DNA from: Pseudisothecium myosuroides
Taxonomy: Eukaryota > Streptophyta > Bryopsida > Hypnales > Lembophyllaceae
Reading direction: 5' to 3'
DNA: 64,000 nucleotides
NCBI GenBank assembly: GCA_951799445.1
Contig: OX637288.1
Span: 25,275,288-25,339,287, forward strand
Part shown: piece after piece, positions 1 to 10,412 of the stretch
Layout: the number at the start of each line of letters is the position of its first letter
Position numbering within the stretch: the stretch's first letter is position 1
The notes under the pieces: model-generated
What the model was told of the DNA's origin: nothing
What the model saw: only the letters and a program-made list of their open reading frames with translations
Database searches by the model: none
Translations under genes and position numbers: made by a program

Positions 1-478
1 GAACAATCTCACAATTGGGATTAGTGCATTTTAATTCCATCTAAAATATATTAATATTTTAAATTTTCCTTCTATCTTGTACCTACATCTACTTAACAAT
101 TTTTTTAAGAATGATAATTAAGTTTTTTTTGAATTTTTTTTTTCTTCTAGACTCTCAACTCAATTCTCCACTATAAAAAATAAAACCTCAAAACTCTGTA
201 GTGCAAAAATTTTAAGTTAAAAATGTTCAAAGTCAAAAAATCTAGTCCCGCAATGTGCTGAAAAGCTTCTTTTTTTCACTTTGAATGCAAATATCTTGCA
301 ATTTGTGTGGTCAAAAATTCTAAAAAAAATTCCACACATTCTTATACTAGTTAGGTGTAAGATCCTACGGTTGGATGTGGAAAAAAAACATTTTTCAAAT
401 TTTTTTACTCTTTGCTATAGAAATGGCAGTTTTCAGTGTTTTTTGACAGAAAAAAGGCCTCGGTCCTTCAGGGGTTAA
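1..478 (+). mobile_element. TTAA-family MITE, right part, cut by window edge
   Basis: The sequence aligns by eye with the right half of the complete element at 28964-29895: the same ACCATTGGGATTAG tract, the same CTACGGTT motif and the same GGCAGTTTTCAGTG block. It ends CAGGGG then TTAA at 475-478. It is inserted in another MITE whose remainder is at 479-605. A homologous copy of that host MITE at 46214-46623 has a single TTAA at 46496-46499 at the matching place, which is the unoccupied site. No coding capacity is seen; the short ORFs are AT-rich noise. Confidence 0.8.
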
Positions 479-605
479 TAATGCTTTTTTCCTTGATTCA
501 TTCAATGACTGTACTAGTCAATTTCAGAACCAACTCATGTCCATTTGTGAGCCATTTATAGGGTCCTTTCTTAATGCCCGTTCTGTTTTACAGCCTCCTA
601 CCTTA
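479..605. mobile_element. Right end of a TAAGGTAG-ended MITE
   Basis: The block containing TCATTCAATGACTGTA and CAGAACCAACTCATGTCC also occurs at about 46500-46623, and both copies end in CTACCTTA. Only the right end is visible, because the TTAA element at 1-478 is inserted in it and the left part lies outside the window. Confidence 0.65.
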
Positions 606-773
606 ACTGATTACTGTATAAGCATATATGTCACCCCAAATTGTGCCAAATTTAACAAAAATGACAATATTTGTTTTATTTTTTCTTACTTCACTTTGGT
701 TCTGCAATCAACCTACTGAGTTCAACTATATGTATCAATGCCAAGATGTATCATGTATGCACATGGGTGCGCA

Positions 774-779
774 TATAAA
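774..779 (+). promoter_or_regulatory. Candidate TATA box of gene A
   Basis: TATAAA lies in a tract (ATGGGTGCGCATATAAAGAG) about 100 bp upstream of the ancestral start-codon region. The tract is conserved in the paralogue at 20660-20680, where the box reads TATAGA, a weaker TATA. Confidence 0.4.
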
Positions 780-1028
780 GAGAGACACTGGAGTGCACAT
801 AATTGTAAATAGAAAGGTTGTAAGTTCTCCTCTGTGCTTGCTACTTTGTGATATCATTTTAATTATTTTTATAAATATGTCATAAATTTGAAGCGAGCTG
901 GGCGTGTGTTGTATGCTTATAGTGTGAGCCCAATTGAATTGACTTCTGTGTATATATGTTCTGTGTGCTCCAGACGAGAACCCATTGAGCACCCGAGCCC
1001 TACGCGAGCAGGTTGTCGGATTTTCTTC

Positions 1029-4000
1029 ATGGTGGGCTTGCTCCTGGGGTTCTCGTGGTTGCTGGTTTATAATTTTATCGACGCGCCTGACACCTGGGTG
1101 GTTCAAATGCATCATCTGACACATGGGGACAAGAATTATGCGTTTCCCAGTTGTTTTCTGTATGACAGGAACTCAACTAATTGTAAGAAATGGTCCAAGG
1201 CAAAGTATCCTGTGGGGATCCCTGTTTCATGTCCGTGCACCAACACCAGTTCCCCATGGAGAGACTTCGTGAAGTTTTACATACTTCATGAAAATTCGAC
1301 GGACTGGAATATGTCATTCACTATGTCATTCATGGAGAGACCTAGAATTATTGTCCCTGACAATCCTGTACGTCTAGGAAATGATAATATTGTGAATGAT
1401 ACAGAGTCGCTCACTGCTGAGAACTTTTGTAATTTAACGTATCTGTGGCCAATTGCAATAGACTCCACTCCTTTTTCAGATTTGGTAAATTACAGAGAGG
1501 AGAATGTCAGAGTTGACAAGATGTTTTCAATGATCTGCCTTTGGATGGCCACTTTGTTGTTCCCTGGTTCAAATAAAGATTATGAAGACCGAACCAGAAG
1601 CACCCGGTTTCTGAACACCCAAAGTCTGCTCAATCGGGAGGAGTTCAACACGCTTTTGGCCCGGCTTGCTCGAGGTGAGTGATTCTTAAGTACATAGATT
1701 TGTCCTATTAGTACATGCTATAAAATGCTTACAACTTTTTCATATTGAATGAATATTTTTCCCGACGATGTTTGTGATAATTCTTCAACACAAATAGTAC
1801 TGCCAAGTTTGGAAAATTTGGATGAAGTTTACTAATTTTAGGTATTGGTATGGATGAAAGTATAAAAGTAATGAATAGAGGAACAATATCAGATGACTTG
1901 ACAGACTTGCTTGCATTCAAAGGTGTGTTTGGGACCACCACCAAGAAAACCAAAAAAATCATCGAGCACTGGTACACATACAATGGGTAAAAATACTCCT
2001 CCCTTGTAAAAAGTTACAACTATATGTAAATTTATTTTGTAACACATACAAATCAATGTAGCTCTTGAACACTAAAAGGCACAAAAAATTGAGATTACCA
2101 TTTGTGTTGCAATGATCAATGCACTTTAACACTTGTAATCCCTCTCATAGTTGGTAGCCATTTTGGTTCTACATTCTATACTTTATAATTGCAAAACAAC
2201 TTGCAAGCCCCAACTTGGAATATCATTTGTGCAGAGAGAAATCTCCTTTTGACTCATGTTGTAAGAAAGAATAAAAAATCAACATTTGACCATCTATTTG
2301 GATCAACATTCCAATTGTTTGAAATGAACAAATAATACCAAAACTTTTAGAATATACATTTTGGTTTTAGAATTTCAATATTAAAATGGGCTAAAACACA
2401 TGTTTCCATACATTATATGTGTGCACCTAATAGGACAAATTAGACCGTATGAGAATGCTTATCTTCATAAATTGTTCTTGTAAATGTAATCAATAGGTTT
2501 CCTTCCCTTTTGAATAACTTTGTCACACTTGATTTGTCTTAGTGTGTTTTAAAAGTTGTTTCAACTTATCCTCTAAAACTCTTTTAAATCTAAGACGGCT
2601 TTGGATTGTTTGATGACCTTAACCCCTAAAGTACCCAAGTCCCCTCGGGGGACACTTCAGATTTCGGGCAGGCCTGTGTGGCCTCAAATTTTTATCTGAT
2701 TTTTTGAAACTTTTTTGGAAGTTAGGGAATCACACTAGCTTTCTAAAAATATAATTTTTTTTCAATCGGTGCCCGGGAGCAAAAGTTATGCCATCCTAAA
2801 GCAAAAAAGCAGTTCGGCGGGCAGAAAAAAAAAAAAAAAAAAAAGTTTTTTAATTTTTTAAATTTTTTTCCTCAAAGATCATGTTTTTGTCTACATCTGA
2901 AGCTTTAATTCATTCTATTTGGACTAATAATGAGAAAGTTATGGACAATCTTATTTTTTGGGCAATTTAAGCATCTTCAAAAAAACTAACTTATAGAATT
3001 CATTTTTGAATGCAATTTTCAAATTTTTTCAATTTGTTTTTTTTGACGAGGTCAAGTTTGTTTGCAAGAACAATCCCACCATTGGGATTATGTTGTTTTA
3101 ATTCCACCTAAGAGCTATTAACAATTTGGTATTTTGTTCAATTTTGGACCTACTTCTATTTAACAATTTTTTTATATGTGAAAATCAAGGTTTGACATTC
3201 TGAAATTTTTTTCCCCAACTCTCAACTCAAATGTTCAAGATAAAAAATTACAACTTTTTGTTGTGTAGTGCAAAAAAAATCCACAAATGGCCGTCAAAGT
3301 CATCTGAAATTGCAGAAAACAGTTCAAAATTTTATTTTTTTCCAACTTTGAATGCTAATATCTTCCAATCAGAATGGTCAAATGTCTTGAAATTTTTACC
3401 ACATAATCTGAGACAAGTGAAGTACAAGATCCTACGGTTAGATTCTAAAAAAAAAAAATTTGGGGGTTTAGGGAGTGATCGCAGCAGAAATGGCAGTTTT
3501 CAGTGGTTCCAGAGCCAGAAAATGCCTTGGTATTTTAGGGGTTAAGTGAAGTAGCAAAAGCTTATTTTTAGTATGCATGGATCTCACTCATGCAATGCCT
3601 AGAAGTTCTAAATACTTTATAAATCATTGTAGCACAAGTCAAGAATGACATGCAACTATCAAAAGTTCTTTAAAACACATAAGAATTTATTTACAACTCT
3701 TTTTGTCCAAGGTGTTGTTTTTGTACAATTTTGAGAGTATTTTCTTATTCTTGAACCAAAGAACTTTAGGGGCTAGAGCATCTCCTGCAGCCCTCCAGAT
3801 ATCCCCTCTCCTCTAATATTTGGATGAAAAGCAATCAATTGTAGTATATATCAAGCTCAACCCTCACTTTCTCCTTCCAAATAAGCCATTTTTGAAGGGG
3901 TCACTAAACCCTCTACACGCTACATATTCTCTTGGGATTAGAAAGTCGTCGTAATGAATGATAGTTTACTTATAGCTTTTGCAAGTTATGTGACTTGTGA

Positions 4001-4857
4001 TTGGTTGGGAATATATTTTTGGGAGTTGTGTGACTTGTGATTGGTTGGAAGTAAATTTCATGGAGTTGTATTCTTGAGGATACAAGTGGCCATTCCCTCT
4101 ACGTTGAACAAATCTCGATTTGAGGAGCCAAGATAGCTACAGGGCTGTAGAAGATGCTCGTAGGCTTCTATGCGTACCAGAAAACAAGTACAACATGTCT
4201 GATCTCAATGTTGTCCAATGTTGTTTCACGAGGAGGTTTGTACCACTAACATACTATTGACTTACTGATTATTTGAAAAACTAAAGGGCTCATGGTTTTG
4301 CAGAATCGGTTCTGACGAGACGACTAAGACTGGACATGGTCTCATCTCTAGATGAGGTCAATGAGAACTTTCGGAGGTTTTACAATGCGTTGGCTCATCT
4401 GTTAACCGGACTTTTGGATCGAGATGAGATGGATCCGAGTCAAAGCTACATCTATGGAGCCCAAGCACTTTTTTACACTTTGTATTCAAGCCAATTCTAC
4501 GACAGTAATCCCATAGTTTGGTACCTGAAAGATGATCTCGGTCCCATATTTCTGCAGCCCCAGATTGATTGGGAGGCCTATCGTCAGGCTTGCTCCCCAA
4601 AATACTGTGAGGTGACAATGCCCATGGGAGGAGTGCGGAAGTTGTACTGGGCGCTTGGAATCCTGGGAGGAGTGGCGACGATTGTTCTCGCTGTAGTCAC
4701 AACGTTGCTGTGGCCCTGCACTGCAATGCTTCTGCTCTGGATTTCCGAACGCAAAACTGCCGCAATGGTGATGCTTCTCCTCTGGATTTCAAAACTGCTG
4801 AAAAAGGAGGACCTAGAACGCCCCAGCGGGCTCTTGTTGGAGGACCGCAGCCTGTAG
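1029..4857 (+). CDS. Gene A: unrecognised two-anchor membrane protein
   Basis: I do not recognise the family. Coding exons are inferred as 1029-1674, 1842-1986, 4189-4235 and 4304-4857. All have GT-AG borders and matching phases, giving 463 aa. From Met1029 the protein begins with a hydrophobic stretch (residues 1-20, MVGLLLGFSWLLVYNF), a signal peptide or anchor. A Cys-containing ectodomain follows with several N-glycosylation sequons (NST, NTS, NMS, NDT, NLT). A transmembrane helix lies near residues 393-416, then a short tail in which MLLLWIS occurs twice. The same frame is open upstream to about 888 but has no ATG. In paralogue B the homologous upstream ATG (20780) was in frame, so gene A seems to have lost the original start through an indel at 880-888 and may use Met1029. 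Intron 3 carries a TTAA element and another MITE. Exon 3, only 24 bp after that MITE, is the least certain. Purifying selection is not shown. Confidence 0.6.
2619..3545 (+). mobile_element. Complete TTAA-flanked MITE in an intron of gene A
   Basis: The element (2623-3541, 919 bp) starts CCCCTAAAGTACC, ends GGTATTTTAGGGG and has TTAA on both sides. In the paralogue the same place reads GACCTTAAGTGAAGTAG with one TTAA at 23769-23772, so this is a genuine insertion with a TTAA target duplication. Near the left end is the palindrome GTCCCCTCGGGGGAC (2639-2653). The copy at 62859-63775 is nearly identical, which points to recent activity. It has no coding capacity. Confidence 0.9.
3770..4165. mobile_element. 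MITE with GAGCATCT-containing inverted ends
   Basis: The left end GGGCTAGAGCATCTCCTGCA matches the reverse complement of the right end, GCCTACGAGCATCTTCTACA. The element is absent from the paralogous intron in unit 2 (around 23985), so it inserted after the duplication or was lost there. It lies 24 bp before the proposed exon 3 of gene A. The target duplication is unclear. A superfamily cannot be named with confidence. Confidence 0.65.
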
Positions 4858-5359
4858 GACTCTGGACTCTAAATCCCTAGACCCTAAAACCCTTAAAAAC
4901 AATAAAAAAAACCCCAAGGTGCAGTCGATGTTTTGATATGCCCGTAACTATCAATGTCCAGTCTGCAGACAGGACATTACATGTGAATATGTCTAATTCA
5001 GAGTGTCTATTTAGAGGTACTAGATATGGAAGGCAAGCCAACACTGCAAATCGTTTGACTAAGCATTTGAGTATGGTTACTTGTTATTCCAAGTCAAAAT
5101 TCAGGTCTTGGTTGGGTCTGGCTAGAAATTAAAAGGGATTCCATATTCCCTTGCTATGCATGTTTTGGACATTGTATGAATATACTGAATTTGCAAAGCG
5201 TTGAAAAATCGGGGGATTTCAAATTCAACCCTACTTTCTCAGAAAAAGATATTGTGCAGTTCAGGTAGACATTTGTAGGAGTTGGTTCTGTTTTAGAAAT
5301 GGGAGTGCAATTATCTTCACGATAATGTTGTCTTCTAAAGTTTGTAAGTATCTTAGGGT

Positions 5360-5362
<3 letters not shown>

Positions 5363-5405
<43 letters not shown>
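5363..5405. repeat. (AT)n microsatellite
   Basis: A run of about 20 AT units, absent from the corresponding part of unit 2. Confidence 0.95.
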
Positions 5406-5408
<3 letters not shown>

Positions 5409-6715
5409 TGGAATTATAAAGATATAGCTTAAAGTTCATATGGGGTTAGGGGAGTTGGGTGCATACTTTTAAGAATGAAAAATAGATTGTCATTGTTATA
5501 TGTATACTAGGGGCTTACTTTTATTTTGATTCTTTTGGCAGAATTTGAAAGTATCTGACCTTCATTGTAAGAAGAGAAATTACAAAGCATCTGTGTCAAC
5601 AAAGTTCAAGAACACCTATTAAATCCAATCCTTAGAGTCCTACTTTTGCAATCAATTTATTTCATCTCATACATATGTGAGGTATATAACTATATTGTTT
5701 TGACTACTTCGTATTTAACATTTACTTGAGCCTATGGTCCTCGGAGTCTTTAAATATTAGTATGTATATTCTTGGTTTGATTGCCAACTATTTTGAATAT
5801 AGGGTTATTTATTTGCAAAAAGATGTAAATGATATTTTTATTGTATCTAAATGATGAAGAATATTGTATAATTTGCTATAAATAAATCTAATAAAATGTT
5901 AGATTTAAAGTCTTTGAGGATTTTTTCAACACTAGTTAACCCTTTAGATTCTCAGCCTAAAGTAGCCTCTCTGAGGATATAATTTTGAAAAGATGAGATT
6001 AGTGTAAATCCATAATTTTTTAGAAATTAGACGGATGTTAGAAATCTTGCATTGAATTAAATGGTATAAAAATTGTAGTATTCTAAACTATAGAAGATCC
6101 CTAAAAACTATAGTATACACTAGTATTATACCTAATAACATGCTAGTATACTACAATAAATGCTAAAATTTGATAAAATACTATATAATATATTAAAAAT
6201 GTATGCAAAATGCAATTTACATGTTTCATTTCTTAAAAGATCATAAGTTGATGTTTAGCAATTAGGATTGACCTTTTGGTCTTGTTATAAATAATAATTC
6301 ATGATAGTTACTACTAGAGGAGTGTAGAGGCCTATGTCGTAAATTGTATATGAATTGCAATTTTTAACTTCAACCCTAGGAATAAGCCTATAACTACTTT
6401 TTCAAACTTCAAAGTTCTTCCCATTGTATACTCCGATTTTGCAACTATGTATGATTGAAATTTTTTGAATTTATTTTTCACATGTAATAACAAGCCTTCT
6501 ATACGTTATAAGTTTCATGACTCAAATTCACATAAAGAAAGAGGACTTAGAAGATGTCAAATTATACTATATGATTCATGGATCAAAGCATCTTCTACAA
6601 TGAGGTAACATTTGACACCATTCTCAAAAAATGTGTTCTAAAACATCCCATAAAAAAGAATTGGATATAAAAAACATTTCAATTTTCATCTTGTAGGCTA
6701 TCACAAAATCATCCT
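5406..6715. other. AT-rich intergenic DNA within unit 1
   Basis: No gene is seen. From about 5990 the sequence is homologous to 27740-28950, which shows that this noncoding DNA belongs to the duplication. Confidence 0.6.
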
Positions 6716-7430
6716 TTAACCCTTAATTGAAGGGCCTATAACCATTGAATCCAAGCTTGAATCCAAGCCTCACAGTCCGTCACTTACTTTGCTGCAATTT
6801 TGCAACTAGATATGTATGAAAGAAATTATATTTATTTTTCAGAGATGAAATTACATGTCTTCTTTACTTCACAAAAAATTTAGATTTTTTTGTGGAAAAT
6901 TAAATTTTTCAAGAATTTTTGAAGAAAAATCACACGAAATAGTATAAATTTAGTCATTCATGTCATTCTATAGTTCAAAATTAAATTCAATCTCCATGTC
7001 ATTCTATAATTCAAAATTTAATAGACATTGAAAATACATCCAAAGTTCATATTGCAATAAAATATTCAATATTAGGAGTATTTTCAAAATTCAAATTGGA
7101 ATAGAAACTAGAGTAGATGAACTTCATTTTGTTAGTTGGGCTCAAATTCAAAAAATATCATTTTTGTGGAGAAATTTTAGACTTAGAGCACAAAGCAACA
7201 ACTTTTCAAAATGCACTAAAATAGCATATTTTGTGATCCGTTTTTCTTAATTCTCATTTATGTGAAGACAAATAGTGACAATACTACAAACTCAATTGGA
7301 TACTCTTCATGAACCAACATGAAAGGTCAACAAGAAAAATATAGATGAAAACATGCTTTAGAATTTTTTCCATCTCACCGGTTTGTCATTGGAACGCCAC
7401 AAAATGGCACCTACGGCACTCCAAGGTTAA
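6716..7430 (+). mobile_element. TTAA-flanked MITE, subfamily 2
   Basis: The element 6720-7426 starts CCCTTAATTGAAGGGCC and ends GGCACTCCAAGG, with TTAA on each side. Its interior closely matches the element at 9147-9883 (ATTTTTGTGGAGAAATTT, AACTAGAGTAGATGA). In unit 2, around 29940-29950, the flanks are joined directly (ATCATTC-ACTAACCAACTATTGG), a second unoccupied site. Confidence 0.8.
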
Positions 7431-9142
7431 CCAACTATTGACTACTACAACATCACAAGGATAATATTCAAAAAAGTTAAAAAAACAAATTGTATGCATG
7501 TTTGGAGTGTGTCATTAGAAAGTTTAGAATGTCCAATTTCACACCCATATTTGCCTCATGAAGGGAAAGAATTGCTTTAATCTCTGTCTGAAGAGGTCAT
7601 TGAGTAATGCACAAATATTTGAATCACATGCCTTGCTATATGCAAAATTTGTTAAAAGTGCTCTGTTGAATGCATACAGCAAATTTAACAATCCACTAAG
7701 TGCACTTCCACTTTTTCAAAGTTAAGGTACATTAAATTCAAATTCAGGTCAGGTCAAACAATACAAAAAAATTGTGAGCCTTCATCAGAATTGTCTGTGT
7801 GCACATTCAAGCAGCCCCAAGAGTGGTCTAAAGTTAGCTCCTGAATTGCTTTATTGAAGCAAAGGATATGAGCAATCCAACAAACCCACAAAACATGTCA
7901 TAGAAGCTTATCAGTTACCAAAGACCCAATTGACCTTCGCTAAGTTACTACGCCAGCGTTGAGTCCACTACCAAACGCCACTGTCTTGCCCCATAGGACT
8001 CGGGACCTGCAAGTTTGCTATGGCATTCCATGCATTGACAGAGATAGTCTCATTTTAACATTTCGTGTATGACATGCACAAGCTCCAGGGAAAATTCTCA
8101 AGCACCCCCAGTTCATCACATGGCCCTGTACTTGATGAATCTGAGAAAGGTTGCTTCTTTTTTATACCAAGTCTTGTTCCAAATAGCTAAAATCTCACCT
8201 CTCCAATTGCTGGATTTGAAGAAAAATTACTCCCAAGGGTGAAGGACACGACAACAATGAAGTGCAAGATTTCCTAAATAGCATGCCTTTCTCACTCATC
8301 ATAACCGGTTGTTGACTTTTCAACGCTAATGTGGCACCATCTCATAGGCAACCCGTCACCACTGCCATTACAAGTTGTAACTTATAACCTTTTTTCCTTT
8401 CTACTTGCTTCCTACACTCTTGGATCATGAAGATCAAAGGTTGAGATTGAAAATTGAACAACCGGTTATGTCCGATAACCTATTCGCCGCTAATGCGGCT
8501 CATCGATTATCTAATACATAAGCATGTCCCATGGGATGGAGTCTATTTTGCCTGGTGTCTTTAGCTTAAATTGAGGTTGCCAATAGTGTATGTGGACCTA
8601 TTCAATGACCTGTCCCTGCTCCATATAGCAACAAAATCGCACTGCAGAGGAAAATGGATCACTTCTACAGCTTCCTTCAAAATTGCACAATCATAAGGCA
8701 CCATAGGTCGTAATAACCGGTGACCTTGGATCAAATGCCCAAACAACCACATTGAGAGAGTTCTCTGATTGTGCATCCATTATGGATTAGGGTGAACAAA
8801 TGTGAAAGTTATCATGCCAAGCCAAGGAAGTGGTTGTATCTAAAAAAAGGTAGGTTCTACTTTCAAAACACAAGTTCAGTGGTTGGAACACGCTAAATCA
8901 AGGGAGTTTCATAAGGACATCATAAAATTCATGCCTTCATCCAGTCTCATTTGGGTTCATTTGAAATCATCCAATATTCACTTTGTGACAGAGCAAGTGG
9001 ACGTTCTAGGGTAAAATACTCACAATTTAATGATTTGAATCAGCATGGACTGTGCATCTTCCTCACGAAGTTCTTGACAGGTGCATCTACAGAGTTACAA
9101 TTAAGTTAAGGCAGACCTCTCTCTGTTTTGTTTTTGTTTTTT
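7431..9142. other. Intergenic, no supported gene
   Basis: 7431-8286 is shared with 29950-30825. The rest is unique here. ORFs such as the minus-strand one at 8561-8776 have no recognisable domain and are not conserved in unit 2. Confidence 0.5.
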
Positions 9143-9887
9143 TTAACCCCTAAATGACGGACCCATGACCATTGATTTCAAACCTCCCTGCCCATCACTC
9201 AATTTGTTGCCATTTTGCAACTAGATATGTATGAAAAATTATATATTTATTTTTCAGAGATGAAACTACATGTCTTCTTTACTTCTCAAAAAATTTAGAT
9301 TTTTTTTGTGGAAAATTAATTTTTTAAAGAATTTTTGAAGAAAAAGTGAAAAAAAATCATATTAAATAGAAAATTATTTCGAAAAATCTGAAAATTTCAC
9401 CATGTGTGTATATTACAATGAGAAACATCATGGTGTAAACTCAATTTCCGTGTCATTCTATAATTAGAAAATAATAGACATTGAAAATATACCCAAAGTT
9501 CAAATTGCAATAAAATTTGCAGTATTAGGAATTTTCTCAAAATTCAAATTGAAGTAGAAACTAGAGTAGATGACCTTCATTTTGTTAGTTGGAGTCAAAC
9601 TCAAAAAATATCATTTTTGTGGAGAAATTTCAGATTTAGAGCAAGGAGCAACAACTTTCCAAAATACACTAAAATAGCCCTATTTTGTGATCCGTTTTTT
9701 TTTCAACTTCTCATTTCCGTGAAGACAAACATTGGAAAGAGTACAAACTCAGTTGGATACTCTTCATAACCCAATATGAAAGATCAACAAAGAAAAGAAG
9801 GATGAAAAAATGCTTTTGAACTGTTTTGGCTCAATAGTGTTGTCATCGGAATGCCACGGAATGGCGTCCGCGGCGCTCCAGGGTTAA
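9143..9887 (+). mobile_element. TTAA-flanked MITE, subfamily 2
   Basis: Element 9147-9883 with CCCCTAAATGACGG at the left, GGCGCTCCAGGG at the right and TTAA at 9143-9146 and 9884-9887. The interior is similar throughout to 6720-7426. No coding sequence. Confidence 0.85.
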
Positions 9888-10029
9888 ACAAATGAAAGCA
9901 AGTTTCATTGCAAAGAGGTAAAATAAAAGACCCATCAGCCACAAGTGGCCTGACGGGGGGACCACTCTCTGTTTTGATTCATTGCAAGGTTGACTTTGGA
10001 AACAGTAGGAGGCTATAAATGCGACCCTC

Positions 10030-10412
10030 TCCTTCAAACCGTCCCTATATTTAGCTGTGGAATGGATTGGTGGTGATCCTTAAATGGACCACTTTTGCTA
10101 TTGAATGAATCAAGAATTTTTTTTATTTATTGTGAGAGCCAATCATTGGCCTTGATTTCCTGAAATCACTTTCAAAATTGCAAGGGGACGGATTTTGGGA
10201 GACCTAGTGTCACAAATAGGTACCTACTACTGAAATCTTTGAAAATTCATAACTATTTCAAAAATGCTTCAAAAAATATGAAACCACTTGTGTTACGTTC
10301 CACATCTATTGTTCTTTCTCTGAAAAATGAGCTAAAAATATTTTGGTTCATGTGCACCTATGAAAAAGGCGGATCAGCCCTTAAAGGGTCGCTTTTTGAG
10401 CCTACTACCTTA
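10030..10412. mobile_element. Degraded TAAGGTAG-family MITE
   Basis: The body matches 59026-59440 and 55452-56441: GTGATCCTTAAATGGACCAC, AGAGCCAATCATTG, AATCTTTGAAAATTCATAA, AAAGGCGGAT. The right end reads CTACTACCTTA. The left terminal repeat is not intact. Confidence 0.7.

Larger units (their letters stand above)
606..8286 (+). repeat. Segmental duplication, unit 1
   Basis: This block is homologous and collinear with 20514-30825. Matching landmarks are the start at ACTGATTACTGTATAA, gene A against pseudogene B, the tract after the genes around 4900-5020 against 24740-24850, about 5990-6720 against 27740-29940, and 7431-8286 against 29950-30825. Homology ends abruptly after ATTTCCTAAATAGCATGC. 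The left limit may lie outside the window, because a MITE abuts it. The units differ mainly by mobile-element insertions on one side or the other, and several of these show unoccupied sites. Confidence 0.85.

Noticed and set aside
888..1028. Using 888 as the gene A start
   Set aside because: The codon there is TTG; no ATG occurs in this frame before 1029.
4861..4905. Telomere-like CCCTAAA repeats
   Set aside because: Only two or three degenerate units after the gene A stop; no array.
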